A stretch of DNA of 64,000 nt from Spirodela intermedia. Lineage: Eukaryota > Streptophyta > Magnoliopsida > Alismatales > Araceae. The translations under genes were made by a program, and so were the position numbers. Shown piece after piece: positions 37,079-60,234 of this stretch; the stretch's first letter is position 1, and the number at the start of each line of letters is the position of its first letter. The notes under the pieces are model-generated. The model did no database searches. It was not told the origin of the DNA and saw nothing but the letters and a program-made list of their open reading frames with translations. Location of the stretch: NCBI GenBank assembly GCA_902729315.2, contig LR746274.1:3561037-3625036 (forward strand). Direction: 5' to 3'.

Positions 37079-40000
37079 ACCCGTTGGTCTTAAAAATGAT
37101 GAACTAAACTCTACGCCAAGGTAAATATAGCTCCCTCATCATTGATCAAATCCGGTTTCTATGGATTCTATTCACCCTTTAACTCTACTGCGCCATATAA
37201 TTACAATAATTTGGAAAACAAGACTCTTGGTCTTGCATTTGAGATGCATGATTATGTTATAAAATCCATAGCATGGTCCATTCTGAGGGATGGCGATCAA
37301 GCTTCTTTGATTGTACCTGGATGCTTTGTGGGTTTTTTCTAAATAACCTTTGTTGCAACTGGTTGGCATAGAAACACACTTCCTCCATTTGAACTTTATG
37401 CTTGGGTTTGGGGTAAAATGGGTATCTCACGATTTTATTTTTGGTTTTCTGAGTTTAATCAACCGTATTTAGTAAAAATGTTAAATCTATAACTTTACGG
37501 TTCATCAATAAGCATCATATTCTCATCAATTTTATCTTATTTCAATGCTATTCATGCCAAAAGAAGAGTAGTTCATACACACCTATTCATAATTTGTCGT
37601 AAATGCTAGATCATAAACTAGATCCCCCAAGATAACCTAGCTATCTTTAGATCTACTAAATAGGAAAGGAGATAGAGTCTATCTCATCCTTGTTTTCTCT
37701 CTTGACACATGCCTCAACTCATTAATTAGTTCAGACAGATTTGGCCATTCAATTTGTGATTCATTGCTGAACTAGCCTATGTTTATGAGCTTACAAGTGC
37801 AATATCAAGACCTGCATGGTACGAGTGTGGTGGCAAGAATCAAGATCCACACCGATCTAACCGTAGTGAATAGTAAATGGGTTATTTCATTCTGCTGTAG
37901 TTTCCTAAAACATGAGGTATAGATATGACAAGATAAACTATTATGTGTGCCTTAATTACTTAATGGAGTTAGAATAATTAATCTTTACTTTCTTTGCGAT
38001 TTTCTTAAAGCCCAAATAGTATTGTAAATCCGACATTTTCCATTATTCCCAATCAATATGTTCATACTGCATTTATAAATTAATTAATATGTTGAAACTC
38101 TAGATTTTTTTAGCTTCCAATAAGTTTATGGAACTATCCCGGCAACGTTTTTTAGATTTTAATATCTCAGACTAATTCATTACTATGCGTATATAATTTA
38201 GCATGAAAGACTAGAATAACGTCATCTGTTATTTCCATCGGTGGTGGTGGGAATGGATAGGGGTGACTGAGAGGCTATACTCTCTTCTCTCCCTCTAATC
38301 TGATTGAGATAAGATAGGACCGTCTCATGAACTAGGTAGCATTAAGTGAGAGAAAGGGATGGTGGAAACAGAGTTGGCTAGGGGCCGTTGGTATCCTCTC
38401 TCTCTCTCTCTCTCTTTCCAGCTCGCGGAGCGGTGTTCTGAGGGGGGGGGGGCTTCTCTCTCCTTCCTCTTTCCTGTCAGAAAGAAATGTGACGTGGGAT
38501 GAGGAAAATCGATTACAGACAACATGAATGTAAGAATTAACTCATCTTAATAATAATTAATCACGAAAATCAATTCAGAAAATATATAAAAATCAGGTCT
38601 TAAATATTTTCATTCTAAAAATAAAACTTTCAGACTTGCGAAGCCATTGAAGAGTAATTATTAACAGAGTACCACTACGAGGTACCTTGTACAGATGATA
38701 AGGAGTGATATCAGAGGATATCCTTGTACAGCCGAAAAGAGAGAATAAAATGTTCCTAAACTAACGTGGTTTAAACAAGGAAATTTAATATATATATATA
38801 TATATATATTTGGTAGGGATGTGAACCAAACCAAAGAGCCAACCCCCACATAGAGTGATGTATTTATGTATATAAATCTCTTTTCGAGGTAGAGTCCAAA
38901 ACTGCCGCCTAATGAGGTTTTTGCCCCCCCATTGACTTGTTCATACCACGGAAGTGGTGTTTGTAAGCTTAGACCATGGATTATCCTAACCCAACTTATT
39001 TTAAACATCCAAAAAAAATAAAATTTTGGATTCTTACCTAAATACATAGGTTATCTTGTTAGACTACAATTGATTAGGTAATACATCACTCAGTTGAGTC
39101 ATTTTTTCGGTGTTAGAAGAAATAGTCCGTGGCTATATCTTGTAAGAAATTTAATCATTAAGGAAAATAAAATGAGATATTCTCAATATTTCACTAGTTG
39201 ATCTTGTAAGCCCCAAAAGCATCCCCAAGCTCACAAAATTTTATGGGCACCAGACATCTAAAGTGAGAACTATGAGCTTATCATGACATTTCTTATTAAT
39301 ACAAGAAAAGTTGTAAAATTTTCTTACTGGTCTAAATTTGGTACCCATGGAAAACACTTTAATAGATGGTTAGATAGGCACTTCATGTTGGATAGAGTCA
39401 ATTCATACAAGCTGGACAGACGCTTGGCATAAATGCCATGAAGAGCCTCAGGAAGTTGAGCAGGTTTGGGATTGGCAAAACCACTACGAAAGTAACTTGT
39501 TATCTCCTTTGGTGTGCATGTATTTTTCATATTTTACTGTCATTTATTGATTAACAACATACTTTGGTTATGCTAAAACCCAACAATCCTAGTACAAAGT
39601 CAAGTTTTAGAAATTTAAGCCCCAAAATAGGTGGTAGTAGGCTTGTCCAAGGCCAAGTACAGGCAAAAGTTTGGAGATAATAATTAATACGAGAAAAAAT
39701 TTGCCAGAAGTGTGAAACTAGAGTCAAATAGTGATTGAAATTCTCAAGAGGAAGTGCATTGCGGAGCCTACCTCTTCCATGCTTGACACGTACTCTCCTT
39801 CCATCTAAAGGCAGAGACAATATAATGACTGAGACAGATCCATGTCAAAGGATGTTACCTTGAGAGGCATCTGAAATCTAATGGTGAGGTAAATGAACAG
39901 CCAGTTTGACTTTTTCTTAGTTCATTTCTTGCGTTAATAATTTATTCTAATTACATTCTAATGTTTGGTAGCTCTTTCCAAAAAAAAAAGGGTAATTGGT

Positions 40001-40984
40001 GTAAGAAAAGGTCTAGTGAAGCTCTAACTTCAAGGAGATTGTAGGATATGTCTCTAGTGCCATTAGTGAATGAGGATATCGTGTACATCTACGTTAGTTG
40101 CATCAGAAAACTGTGACAATCTCGTCATAAAAATTGGTTCCCAATGCATCCAAGAGTATGGGAAATTGTCACAAGAGAAGGGAGCATTAAAAACTGAAAT
40201 GGTAATCATAGCTCTAGTGAGAGGGGGAGCACACAAGGCTGAAAGAGAGATGATGATGACGTGGACTGCATGGGAACGCAAAGACATGCCCATAAAATCA
40301 ATTCCAACTAGTTGTGTTGAAGATAGCTACAATGAACCAGGTGAGTACCCTGAGAAGATCATTGGTGCCTATCACTACAAAACGACTTTCTTCTTAGTGA
40401 TTTGAACAACACTTCATACTTTGATCCTCTAGAGTTTGGTACAAATTTTTCATGTCAAAATTCCACTTGCATCTTGATCGACATTACCTTATCATATAAT
40501 ATAAAATAACCCTTATTGAAATACTATCAAAAGTAATAAAATGATATTATGAGTTTGGGCTGTCCGATTAGTAAATTTATCACGAAATTGAAGAAAAATC
40601 TAAGAAGTACTTTGATAAAAAATCAACTTCAAGTAAAATGTAATGATAACTTAGAAAGTGACAATCAGTGCCACATCATGATAGATGATTATCTAATATT
40701 GAACAAAAAATCATGAGTGACATAGAACTAGAGATGTAACCAACTTGTGAAAATGTTGGAGCATGCTCCTGAGAGAAATTCAGCTAGTATATAACTGAGG
40801 TACTACAATAAAAACTATGGGGATAATTCACATGAGGAACTTTAATCCTCAAGAGGTATGAATGTAATACTGAAGTGAGAAATCTAATTATCTTGTAGGG
40901 ACAACGAGAGGGCAGGAATCGAAATGGGGGTGTGGCAATAGAATAACTCAATTCAAACACAACATTTATAGATTCACACCTAAA

Positions 40985-40988
<4 letters not shown>

Positions 40989-41026
<38 letters not shown>
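40989..41026. repeat. GA microsatellite
   Basis: About 19 uninterrupted GA units in intergenic DNA. Confidence 0.9.
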
Positions 41027-41029
<3 letters not shown>

Positions 41030-41880
41030 ATCTTGGCTCCACTTGACAAGTTTGATTGTGTAAGTGTGTGAGGCTGGTATCCAAGCAAGAGATTGACTAT
41101 CAGACCTCATAGGTGATTTCAATGGATTAAAATTTAAAATACAACCATGACTAAGTAATTACCAAAAAAAATTCATATCAAGAAGTGATTGGTAAAGATT
41201 GCCCCTCTTTGAGTCATATTTTTCTAGAGAATAAAACTCAGTACAAGTTCCCTCTATTTTTTTCAATATTTGCATAATGTCATGAAACTAAAATTACATG
41301 CCATGGTTTTTAAAACCTCATTGAAAATAGATGCGGTCTTAGTACTATAAATATTAACTTTTTCTATTTCTAATTTAATTATGGAAAATAATTAAGAAAA
41401 CCATTTTTTAAAGGAGGCGGATTCTCCAAGTATTTGGATGCTAGTAAGTAGACTAGTAGTTGACTTTGGTTGCGAATTATTGCTAGTTGGCTAAGCCCTA
41501 TTGAATGGCGGGACCATGTGGCGCCATTTGGGTTAGAGCTTTTGATTAGGATGGATTTAAGTGGATAACAGCAAAAATGTGAAGAACGATGATGTGAGGT
41601 GAATCCCATTACTTGGGCTCACCATTGCTTGGCAAGTGTGCCAATAGACCCTAAAATAGAGTAATTACTTTTTTTTTCTTTTTTGGGATAAGAACAGGGT
41701 CAATTAGATTAGAATAGGATCTTCTTCCTTCAGCTATTACAGTGCCGATGTGAAATAGTGATGATAGATAATTGGGTTTTTCTTTTCTCAGATGATGGTT
41801 TTTCCTGCATCTCAAGTCGTGCAGCCTATGAGAAGCACCTTCCCAAGTAAGATTCATGTAATAAATTGACATTTTAGAAA

Positions 41881-41912
41881 GCGAGCGAGCGAGCGAGCGA
41901 GAGAGAGAGAGA
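41881..41912. repeat. GCGA/GA tract upstream of the ITPK4-like gene
   Basis: Five GCGA units run into six GA units about 260 bp before the start codon, probably within or next to the leader. Confidence 0.85.
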
Positions 41913-42169
41913 TGTCGACGGTGATTACGTAGGTGTCATGCGCGCAGACTACTGCGCGCATTTTGCACCTGGAAGGCGGCGTGGGTTTCGACAAGTTGGA
42001 GGAGAATCGAGAAAGGTTTAATCGGGGGAAAGCTGAGAGTGGCTTCATCCAAGGACCATCATCTCTGCTCTGCTTGGAGCAAGGCCCGGTATCGATTCCT
42101 GGGGAGAGGTGGTGCCGAAGGTCTTGCAGAGGAAAGTGTGAGACACAGTACCAGCAGCATCAGATACCA

Positions 42170-52565
<10,396 letters not shown>

Positions 52566-53333
52566 GTATTCTACAAATGGTGTGAGAAGTTTTTATTTCA
52601 TTTTCCTTTATATTTCCACGTATAATAAAATGAAGTAATGAAGGAACATACGTTTTGTTTTCGATGGACAAAATGTCTAATACATTATCGTTTCAAATAT
52701 GTGAAGAAGAATTTTGTCAACATAAGTGGTAAAAAAGAATATAACTTGCATCTTGTACAGCCCACAAGAGATCGACTGATTAGTCAATGGCTTTTTGCTT
52801 CATCTTTGCTTCATTTTGACTAATGGTCGATTAGCTTTCAAAAAGGAAAGAGCTGAAATGTACATTCATGTTTATTTAGGGTTTATGGTTTCTTCATTTA
52901 AAGCATTAGCATGTGCTCTTTGATATTTATGACATGTTCCTCACTCTTGGAGGCATTATTTTGTGCTCCTTGATGTTTTTTCGGGGCGCAAGCTCTAAGT
53001 CAACAAAAATTAAAAAAGAACAAAACTTTAAGAATTCTAATGAAATTTCAGGGTAAGCATAATGAGCTTTTTTCTAAAAGAGAAACCAACTTCAATTCTC
53101 ACATTTGATTGTCTATGATAATGTATGTGGGTCATGAGGATGTTCTCCTAAGCTCTCGGCCCCTCTACTTTTCCTATATATCTAGATATCATATTATTTC
53201 TACACTAATCTACGCCATTCACTTTTACCAAATGTGGAGGGTTTGAGTGTAGATAGTGTCAATGATGTTTTTATCATGGAGTCTCACATCTTCCACTCTC
53301 TCCATCAATTGGAGACATTAACCTTTGTGTGGA

Positions 53334-53640
53334 CTAGACAAGATAGATGGAGAAGGAGGGATGAGAGGTAGAAAGGGGGAGAAGAAGGCCTTGATTCTCA
53401 CACGTTTCAGTTTTCTCCCTTCTCATACCCATTTTTATGGAGAGTATAAATAAATGAATTTATGGAGATGGAAGTTTAGCTTTAACCAACACAAAGGAAA
53501 TTAATTCTTAATGTCCTTGGTTTGTGCTTAGTACAAAAGAAAAAAAATGAAAGATATGATATCTAGAGCAATGTAAAATATCTTTGGACGAAAAATAATA
53601 AAGTATATGTAAAAATTCATCATAAACCTATTTCAGGCTC
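53334..53640. repeat. Dispersed repeat, copy 1
   Basis: This aligns in the same orientation with about 63575-63826: GATAGATGGAGAA, AGAGGTAGAAAGGGGGAGAA, GGAGAGTAxAAxTAA and a final CATCATAAACCxATTTCA block. The two copies are 10.2 kb apart. They could be ends of one large element or two separate insertions. Confidence 0.65.
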
Positions 53641-55620
53641 CAAACATTTACTAAAATTGAAAGATGCATAATGTAGTTTTAAGATTATGTGGAATTAAAT
53701 AAAGTTTTAATTTAATCAAATCAATAAGCATATCAACATTTTATGTAGTTGAAGATTGTTGTGTTGTTCTAGCCAACAAAGAGATGGATGACATAAAGTA
53801 TAAAATTAGAGAAAAAGAGAAGTAGGTGACAAGTCTGTACATAACATTTAAAAGATTTTACATCAACTTTTATGACTCCATCCATCAGAAAAACCTCTAC
53901 CACCCTATTACCTAAACATTGTGAAATGGTTATCCAAATAGCTGAAGCTCTTATCTTCATTGTAAGGATAATTTAGTTCGAAAAGGAAAATTCTATTCTA
54001 CAACCAAAAGATTGATTAGAAGCATTAAGAATTTAAAAAAAACATAATGGTTCACTCTTACAAGCCTAAGCAAACAACAATAAAATGCATCTTGAAGTTC
54101 CTCTAAATTGATCAGAATGTAGCACTGAAGTTGCATGAATTTGTCAATCAAGAGTTTTATGATAAAGAGGCCTAGGTGTTGTGTTGAAGTGAGAATAGAC
54201 AATATGCATTTTAGATATATTTAAAAATATATAATAAATAAAACACTTGACATAGACTAATATATGTGTATTATGCCTATGAAAGTGTGAAAATAAATGC
54301 ACCAATAAAATTTTGTTAGGGGTAGAAACTATGGATACAATTAGAATTAAACAAATAGTATAGAAGATCATTGAATTACAACTGAGATATGCAATTTTGA
54401 ATGACTTACACTATGTCTGGGCACATTGAGCTATTAGGAATCAAAGAATTCAGCCCATTTGCTCTAGTGTTTGGCACATTTTTTCCAACCCTATAGAAAA
54501 AGAGAGAATGACTTAGTTAGAGTGAAAGGTTTTCTTTTTCAGCACAGTTGTACAGTAGACCAAAGGTTCCACTAAAGGATATCTACCATTCTTTTTCAGC
54601 ATAGTGAGGACTCATTGGTAAAAGGTAAATGATGTAGAGGAAAAGTGGTTGGTGAGATTGTCCTCCTAGAAGCTTAGAATGTGGAATTGATTGTGGAAAG
54701 ATTGTGAAGTCAAGTAACTTTGTCTAGATTTCTAGAAACCCATCTCATAAGAAACACTCTTTATAGATCCCAATAATATTATTGGCACAATTAGAAAGTC
54801 AAATAAACCTAATTTCCAATCTCAAGTTATGAACTTGTGAGAACACAAGTAAGCTCCCAAGTTATTATTTCACTTATTGACAAATAAGACAAAATATAAA
54901 CTAGTGCCTTTGCGAAATATATACTAATGTCATTGTAAAAGATGACAAGTTGTGGTAAATAGACTAAAGATGAGTGTTAGTTAAAACATCTAGTCATTAC
55001 TAATAAAATCATCTTCAAAGTTACCAAGTAAATTTAGCATACCCTTGTAGGATTGATTATAATGAGTAAAAATATAAGAATGATGTACACATAATATAAA
55101 AAAATCTTTATTTTGGAATAAAGGGTTGTCAATTTGTGCCACATAGGGAAGTCATAGAAGAACAAAAAAATCTCCATTTAATCATGAGGCACAAGATCAT
55201 CAATCATTGAGTTTAGAAAAATGTTTCTGGAAATATTTGAAACCTCAATGATTAGACTGTATTGTCTTGAATCCAAAAGCGTTTATGTGAATGAGCCTCA
55301 ATGATGGCCCATTAGCTCTTCAACTCACAAGTCAAGTAAAATTTCCAAAGACAACAAAATTATATTACTATTGAATTTTTCTATAAATATTATCACATGC
55401 TAGCTGTTAAATAGGCCAAAATCAGTTTTTGCACTCCTAAAAATGAGATCAACTAACCAAACAACATAAACTGAATTAACATGAAAAAAAATATTGGTCT
55501 TATGAAAATCACATGTTATTGACACAAATTGACCTCATTTGAATGCATTTTCTGTATAGAACCCATTTGAGGCCTTTCAACCTTTGTGGTCTACATTTTT
55601 ATGTTTTTCAACAACTTTGG

Positions 55621-55860
55621 TCAGCAATCACCAATCAGGGACATTTCTGGTTGCCTAGAGTTGTATGTTAAATCAATTTTTCCTACTTGAATTTTTTTTA
55701 CTCTTGACTCTCCATGTGGCATCACATAGTAGTCATCAATCTCAACCACATTAAAGGTTGAACCTATAATGATTTTTGGAGGTAAATAAAGTACATATGT
55801 ATTGTTGCTAATCATTTGTAAAAATTTTAATGGCACAGATTTCCTAGGGTTCAACTTTTC
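55621..55860 (-). pseudogene. Ty3/gypsy integrase C-terminal fragment
   Basis: The minus strand reads EKLNPRKSVPLKFLQ, then ISNNTYVLYLPP and STFNVVEIDDYY. This is the tail of gypsy polyproteins (PRKxGPFKxLxKINxNAYVLDLP...FNVxDL). No other gypsy domain was found nearby. Confidence 0.7.
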
Positions 55861-56944
55861 AAAACTATCAATTGAGAACCCTTTTTCCTCAAGTGCTAAA
55901 TGGCCAAATTGCCTACTTTATAAAGCTTATCTTGTCTTTTATTTTAATTAGTTTCATTGGGTGACAAAGGGTTTAATATACTTAATGAAATGATTTAAGC
56001 ACTTTTATTGTATAATTAGCTGGAATACTTGTCCATTGAGTTTTTGGTCTAGGGAGAAAATTGAAGGAAATTGTTGAAGGAAAATGGTTAAATATTTAAA
56101 ATGGAGAAATATTTTCAGATCAATTGACCATACAATTGTATACAAACTATGGGGCTCAAGAATAAGTTCTATCCCTTTGGTTTATGTAACAGATCAAATT
56201 ACGAAAGATTTTGTTTAGAATCTCAAGTTGATCTAAAAGCACTCACTACACATATTAAAGATTTTGTAATTCTAGTCTAATTGAATACCGGATAGCTATT
56301 TTTCAACTCATACAGTAATTAAAAATCTAATAAAACTAATGAGACTATTACTATTCCTTTATAATATAAAGCAATTTAAATTGACATTTACTTGTGTCCT
56401 AGATTCAAACTTCTATCTATATGAAATTTAATGTATTAGTTTATCACTAAGGTAACTACATATTTTAATCTCCATTGTCAATGAAGAAGCATACTTGACA
56501 CAACAAGTATGTTGGCATACTCCTTTTGACTAAAAATGCACTTGATACATTGTTATTGAATGTTGTTCTCTCTATATATCATTTCAACTTCATCAAACAT
56601 CTCTAAAATTAAATCCAAATTATGTCAGAACATTGTGGAGGACCTCGCTTCTATTGCTCTATAAAATAAAAAATTGAAGAAACTTATGTATTTCTAATGT
56701 TAAAATTAATCATATTTTATATTTTGATGAATTTATTCAACTATATGTACTGAAGTTCATTGTTCCTATACTATTTAATAATATAGTCAAAGGAGTTTCT
56801 TCCAACTCTCTAATCACTTGGAAATATACATTGTTCATCAAAGGAGAGGGCATCCAATGAGGTAAATTTAGTGGGTTTCAAAAAGAAATCCATGAGAATC
56901 CATTTAAAAAGTTGAAATTGCAAGTTTTATTACTACTGACATCA

Positions 56945-57445
56945 TTACATGAAATCAACTGAAAACTATATTATTTACTAATTATTAACTAATGATAATG
57001 AAGACTTATTAGTATCCCATACATACTAGCTGCTGGAAGGGATGAACGATCAACGAGGATGTTATGCATCTCTGAGGACTGTACAGACTTTGGCTGCGCA
57101 GATTTTGACAACGGAGGTACTAAACGGAAGAATATGAACAAAATGAACAGAGGTATTGTACCTCGGCATGTACTAGATAAGACAGATGGAGAAAGAGAGA
57201 CTAGAGGTAGAAAGGGTCTCTATATCATCTGAATTTCATTAGACATCTCTGAAGTAAATTTCAAATTATGTTTGAGCATTGTGGAGGATCTCACTTCTAT
57301 TCTCTTAATGAAAAATTAAAGAGTACTTATGGAAGTCTCATGTTAAAATTAATTATATTTTATCTTTTGATCAATTTAGCTAACTTTATGTACTTAAGTT
57401 GATTATTACTATACTATTTAATGATAGAGCTTAAGAAGTTCCTCA
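56945..57445 (+). repeat. Repeat R1, first copy (contains XRI1 exon-like sequence)
   Basis: This recurs inverted at about 60235-60725, and its left part recurs direct at about 63360-63622. Positions about 57028-57146 resemble bases 58318-58436 of the XRI1-like gene (exon 2 plus the start of the next intron), sharing TTTGGCTGCGCAG and GCGGAGGTAC-type blocks. The right part, 57215-57445, also resembles 56560-56830. Confidence 0.75.
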
Positions 57446-57500
57446 CCTGCCCATATGTTATTTCCCGCCCTCTGCATGCGGCTGGCTCTAACAGAGACGC

Positions 57501-57558
<58 letters not shown>

Positions 57559-58152
57559 CGAGCGAGAGAGGCAGGGCCGTGCTTCGTCCCCTGTTCCTCT
57601 CCGGCGGCAGGCCATTGGCGGGAGCGGGGCTGCACTGCGCGCGAGGTTCCCCTCGTTTTTCCTTGGGGGGTCGAGGCGAGAAGATTGACTTGGAAGGATG
57701 TGACGCGCGATTGACGCCCAGGTTTGTAGATCGGGTTATCTAGGGAGTTTTCTGTGTCAGAGTGCTCTGCAATGATCTCTGTTGTTCGTACCTGTTGGGT
57801 TCCGCGGTTCATCCGTTCATCAATTAGTCCGAGTTTTTTTCTATTAGAATTTGAGTCGTGGTCGGTGGACCGCATTGAGTGCGCTCCGAGGATTTCGTTT
57901 CTCGTTTCGCTGTCTGCTTCTCCCAACGGCATTCGGCTCTCTTCTCTTCGCGCTAGTCTAAGCAGATCTGCAGTGACCTTAGAACCATCCACCGAGGTCG
58001 CGATGAGCCTCCCCCAGAGGTCCTTGCGGGAAGTATGAGTACCTCGATGAGTTCCGCGTGATGGATCCACTGCCGTCCGGTTCCTCATAATTACAGACGG
58101 CTCTTCCCAAACTATCATGATAATTCATCGACTCATCTACTTGGCCTCTTCG
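57446..58152. promoter_or_regulatory. Upstream region of the XRI1-like gene
   Basis: A GA run (57503-57554) is followed by GC-rich DNA to about 57700, then mixed sequence. The composition change from the AT-rich repeat suggests a promoter and leader, possibly with a leader intron. Open frames on the minus strand here (Ser/Leu-rich) are produced by the GA tract and are not taken as genes. Confidence 0.45.
57503..57554. repeat. GA microsatellite upstream of the XRI1-like gene
   Basis: About 26 GA units at the border between the AT-rich R1 repeat and GC-richer DNA. Confidence 0.9.
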
Positions 58153-59130
58153 ATGATTTTCAGCCAACTCTTTGAATGGGAAACAGAGGGCTGCGGTCTG
58201 CTGACAGAGTGGAACGGTGAGCAGCCTGATATAGCTGCATCCTCTGCCGGACTTACCTCTCTGTCAGTACGATTTTTTCTCTAAGATTCAGACTCTTTCC
58301 TGGGTAGGCATCCCACACTACCTGCTGGACGGGACGAACTATCATGAGCGGTTCGGCATGCTCGGGGACTGCACAGATTTTGGCTGCGCAGTTTCTGACA
58401 GCGGAGGTACTGAACGGAAGACTATGAACAAAATGTATGTCATCCATTTTGGTCCTATTTGACGGAGGAGTGTGGGTTCCAGGCACGGCGAAGGACAGTG
58501 CAGATGGGTCTGCCGAGTCGCCGCAGCTGAAAAGGAGGCGCATGCTGCAGTGCAACCATGACGACCCTGTTGAGATCATTTGCGCCGGCCCTTCTTCAGA
58601 GTTCTTAAATCCCAAGGTGGGTCAACGAGATGCGAAGTCGTCAGTCAGTCTCTGGGTGATGCCAATCTGTGAATATCTTACCTCACAAAAAAGATGCCTT
58701 TTCGTGATCGTGTAGACCGGAGAAGAGGCAACGATGGGAGAAGATAAAACGAGAGAGGAGGAGCAGTGGGACACTGAATTATTGGGTTCGTCTGCTTGCC
58801 GCCTCCTTCCAGTGAAGCTGACATACGCTCCTTCCATTAAATTCAGAGGTATCAAAGATACTCATATACCGCCCCTTTATTTTTACACTCTAACCCCGAT
58901 TTATTACTTACATCACGTGTTGATCAGGGAGGCCATCATACACGAAGTTCCCAACAACGACGGCTTCTACCGTCGCTTATCCCTTCACGCTGATTAAGCC
59001 ATGCGGTGCCCGAGGGGAGGTAACTTTGGAAGAAATAAACCAAATACTTCGTGCCCCCCCCCCCCCTCCCGCCGTCGCAAGACGGAGACGAAGATCCGGA
59101 CTGAAGGGGGGGAAAAGAACAAAAGGCTGA
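58153..59130 (+). CDS. XRI1: XRI1-like protein, short form
   Basis: Five exons join in frame with GT-AG borders: 58153-58216, 58308-58406, 58483-58616, 58716-58848 and 58928-59130, giving 210 residues. Recognised blocks are an N-terminal acidic tryptophan motif (EWETEGCGLL), GDCTDFGC near 38, QLKRRRMLQ (69-77), then SxxAYPFTLIKPCGARGEVTLEEINQI (157-182) and the end KGGKRTKG. Arabidopsis XRI1 (about 300 residues, recalled) is an X-ray-induced protein needed for normal meiosis that binds MND1. This version lacks the usual central acidic part and most of the C-terminal linker. A 13-C run at 59054-59066 makes the last 25 residues sensitive to sequencing error. The ATG at 58153 is the most plausible start; an in-frame ATG also lies upstream near 58117. 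The gene lies inside a repeat complex and could be a mobile copy. Confidence 0.68.
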
Positions 59131-60234
59131 GCACATGACAACGAGCCTCTCAGATAAATATCTGCATTTATATTGTAAGCCCTTTGGTCATTAATTGGCC
59201 AGGTTTTAACATGACTTGTGGTATGAGTTGACTGCTGACTCGGCAAAAATGGTTGACCATTGACACTATTCTACTGTTTGTTGACTGCTGACAAGGCTGA
59301 ATGGGTTGATTCTGTGGGCTGGCTCGAACCAGTTGTGCGGCTCGTGCGGACCAGGTGATCCGGGAGAAACCTGACCAGTGGGAGGAGCCGGTTTGAACCG
59401 GGGGCCCGAGATGGTCGGGATAGGGACGCAGTTGGGCACGGACCAGGAGGTCTTGCCGGTTGAGCTCCGATGGCTAAGGTGGCTGGGCCGGCGGGTGAGG
59501 TGGGCAGGGGTCCTGGTTGCTGGGCCGGCGGGTCAGGTGGGCTGGGTCAGGTGGGTGGGTCGAGGGGGCCTGCTAGCTGGGCCGGCGGATCAGGTGGGCT
59601 GGGTTAGGGCCGGCGGGTCAGGTTGCTGTGTCAGGTGGTCCTATTTTCTGGGCCAAAAATATGGGCTGGGCCGGCAGGTCAATTTGTGTAGCGAAATGTT
59701 CGTCTAAATTTATGATTCAATATCTTAAAAGAGTCTTCTTTCTCACAAGAGTATCTGTAGTCTTCTTGATTTTAATATTCAACTTTCTCAATGAGCACCT
59801 AGTTCCCTTTTTTTTAATGACTGCTCAATTTTCTAATTTGCTCTTTCATCTCATCTAAAGTTGACTGACTATGTACCTTCTTAAGAGGTACACGAAAGAG
59901 GGTAAATTAAAGATAATAAGGGGATGAAACCTTTGAGGATAATGAGATTTTATATCTAAACAAAGTCATCATAGCTCCTATTCATGAGAGCATTTACTTT
60001 GGAAGATTCCCATCATTATTTGAACCAATAAAGTCATAAATGAGTAAAGCCCTCTTAAATCAGTATGTTATTAGACCTCAAGAAGTTGAGCCAACAGCAC
60101 CTTGCATGGATCAACCTTCAAACAAACATTACATCTCACTTTTCAAAAGATCACTCACTAGGAAAAGTTTAAGTTGGATGCCATCTTCATTGATGAACAC
60201 TTCATATTTCCAAGTACTTGGAGAGTTGGAAGAA
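59131..60234. other. Region 3' of the XRI1-like gene with G-rich tandem repeat
   Basis: It begins with the 3' untranslated region. A G-rich tandem array occupies 59470-59670. From about 59700 the DNA is AT-rich. About 60150-60234 matches, in reverse complement, sequence near 56800-56880, so it is repeat-derived. No gene is visible. Confidence 0.5.
59470..59670 (+). repeat. G-rich imperfect tandem repeat
   Basis: The unit GGGCCGGCGGGTCAGGTGGG, with variants, starts near 59485, 59522, 59579 and 59607, with a partial unit further on. The runs of three or more G make G-quadruplex formation possible on the plus strand. Confidence 0.75.

Larger units (their letters stand above)
37079..42169. other. 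Intergenic region without an assignable gene
   Basis: About 5.1 kb between the URH stop and the ITPK4-like start. A CT run (about 38395-38415), a TA run (about 38789-38809), a GA run (40989-41026) and a GAGC/GA tract (41881-41912) are present. A minus-strand open stretch at 39530-39324 ends at a possible splice donor. A plus-strand one at 40070-40405 is lysine- and glutamate-rich. I recognise neither. Transposon remnants are likely, but I could not identify any. Confidence 0.45.
52566..56940. other. AT-rich intergenic region with repeat remnants
   Basis: No host gene is visible. It includes a repeat copy at 53334-53640, a Ty3/gypsy fragment at 55621-55860 and a repeat near 56560-56880 that recurs downstream. 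The remainder is AT-rich without frames of family resemblance. Confidence 0.5.

Noticed and set aside
39324-39820. Minus-strand open stretches with possible splice signals
   Set aside because: They do not join to a recognisable protein, and one could only be called by guesswork.
41933-42169. An N-terminal extension of the ITPK4-like protein
   Set aside because: The frame is open but has no ATG before 42170. The family begins at the VLLDES block shortly after 42170.
57414-58118. A 234-codon minus-strand frame with long Ser/Leu repeats
   Set aside because: Its repeats come from the GA microsatellite read in reverse. It has no family resemblance and opposes the XRI1-like gene.
59067-59104. An earlier stop near 59104 for the XRI1-like gene
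   Set aside because: Counting the C run as 13 gives the other frame, which ends at 59130 with KGGKRTKG, like the family C-terminus. One base of error in the run would change this.
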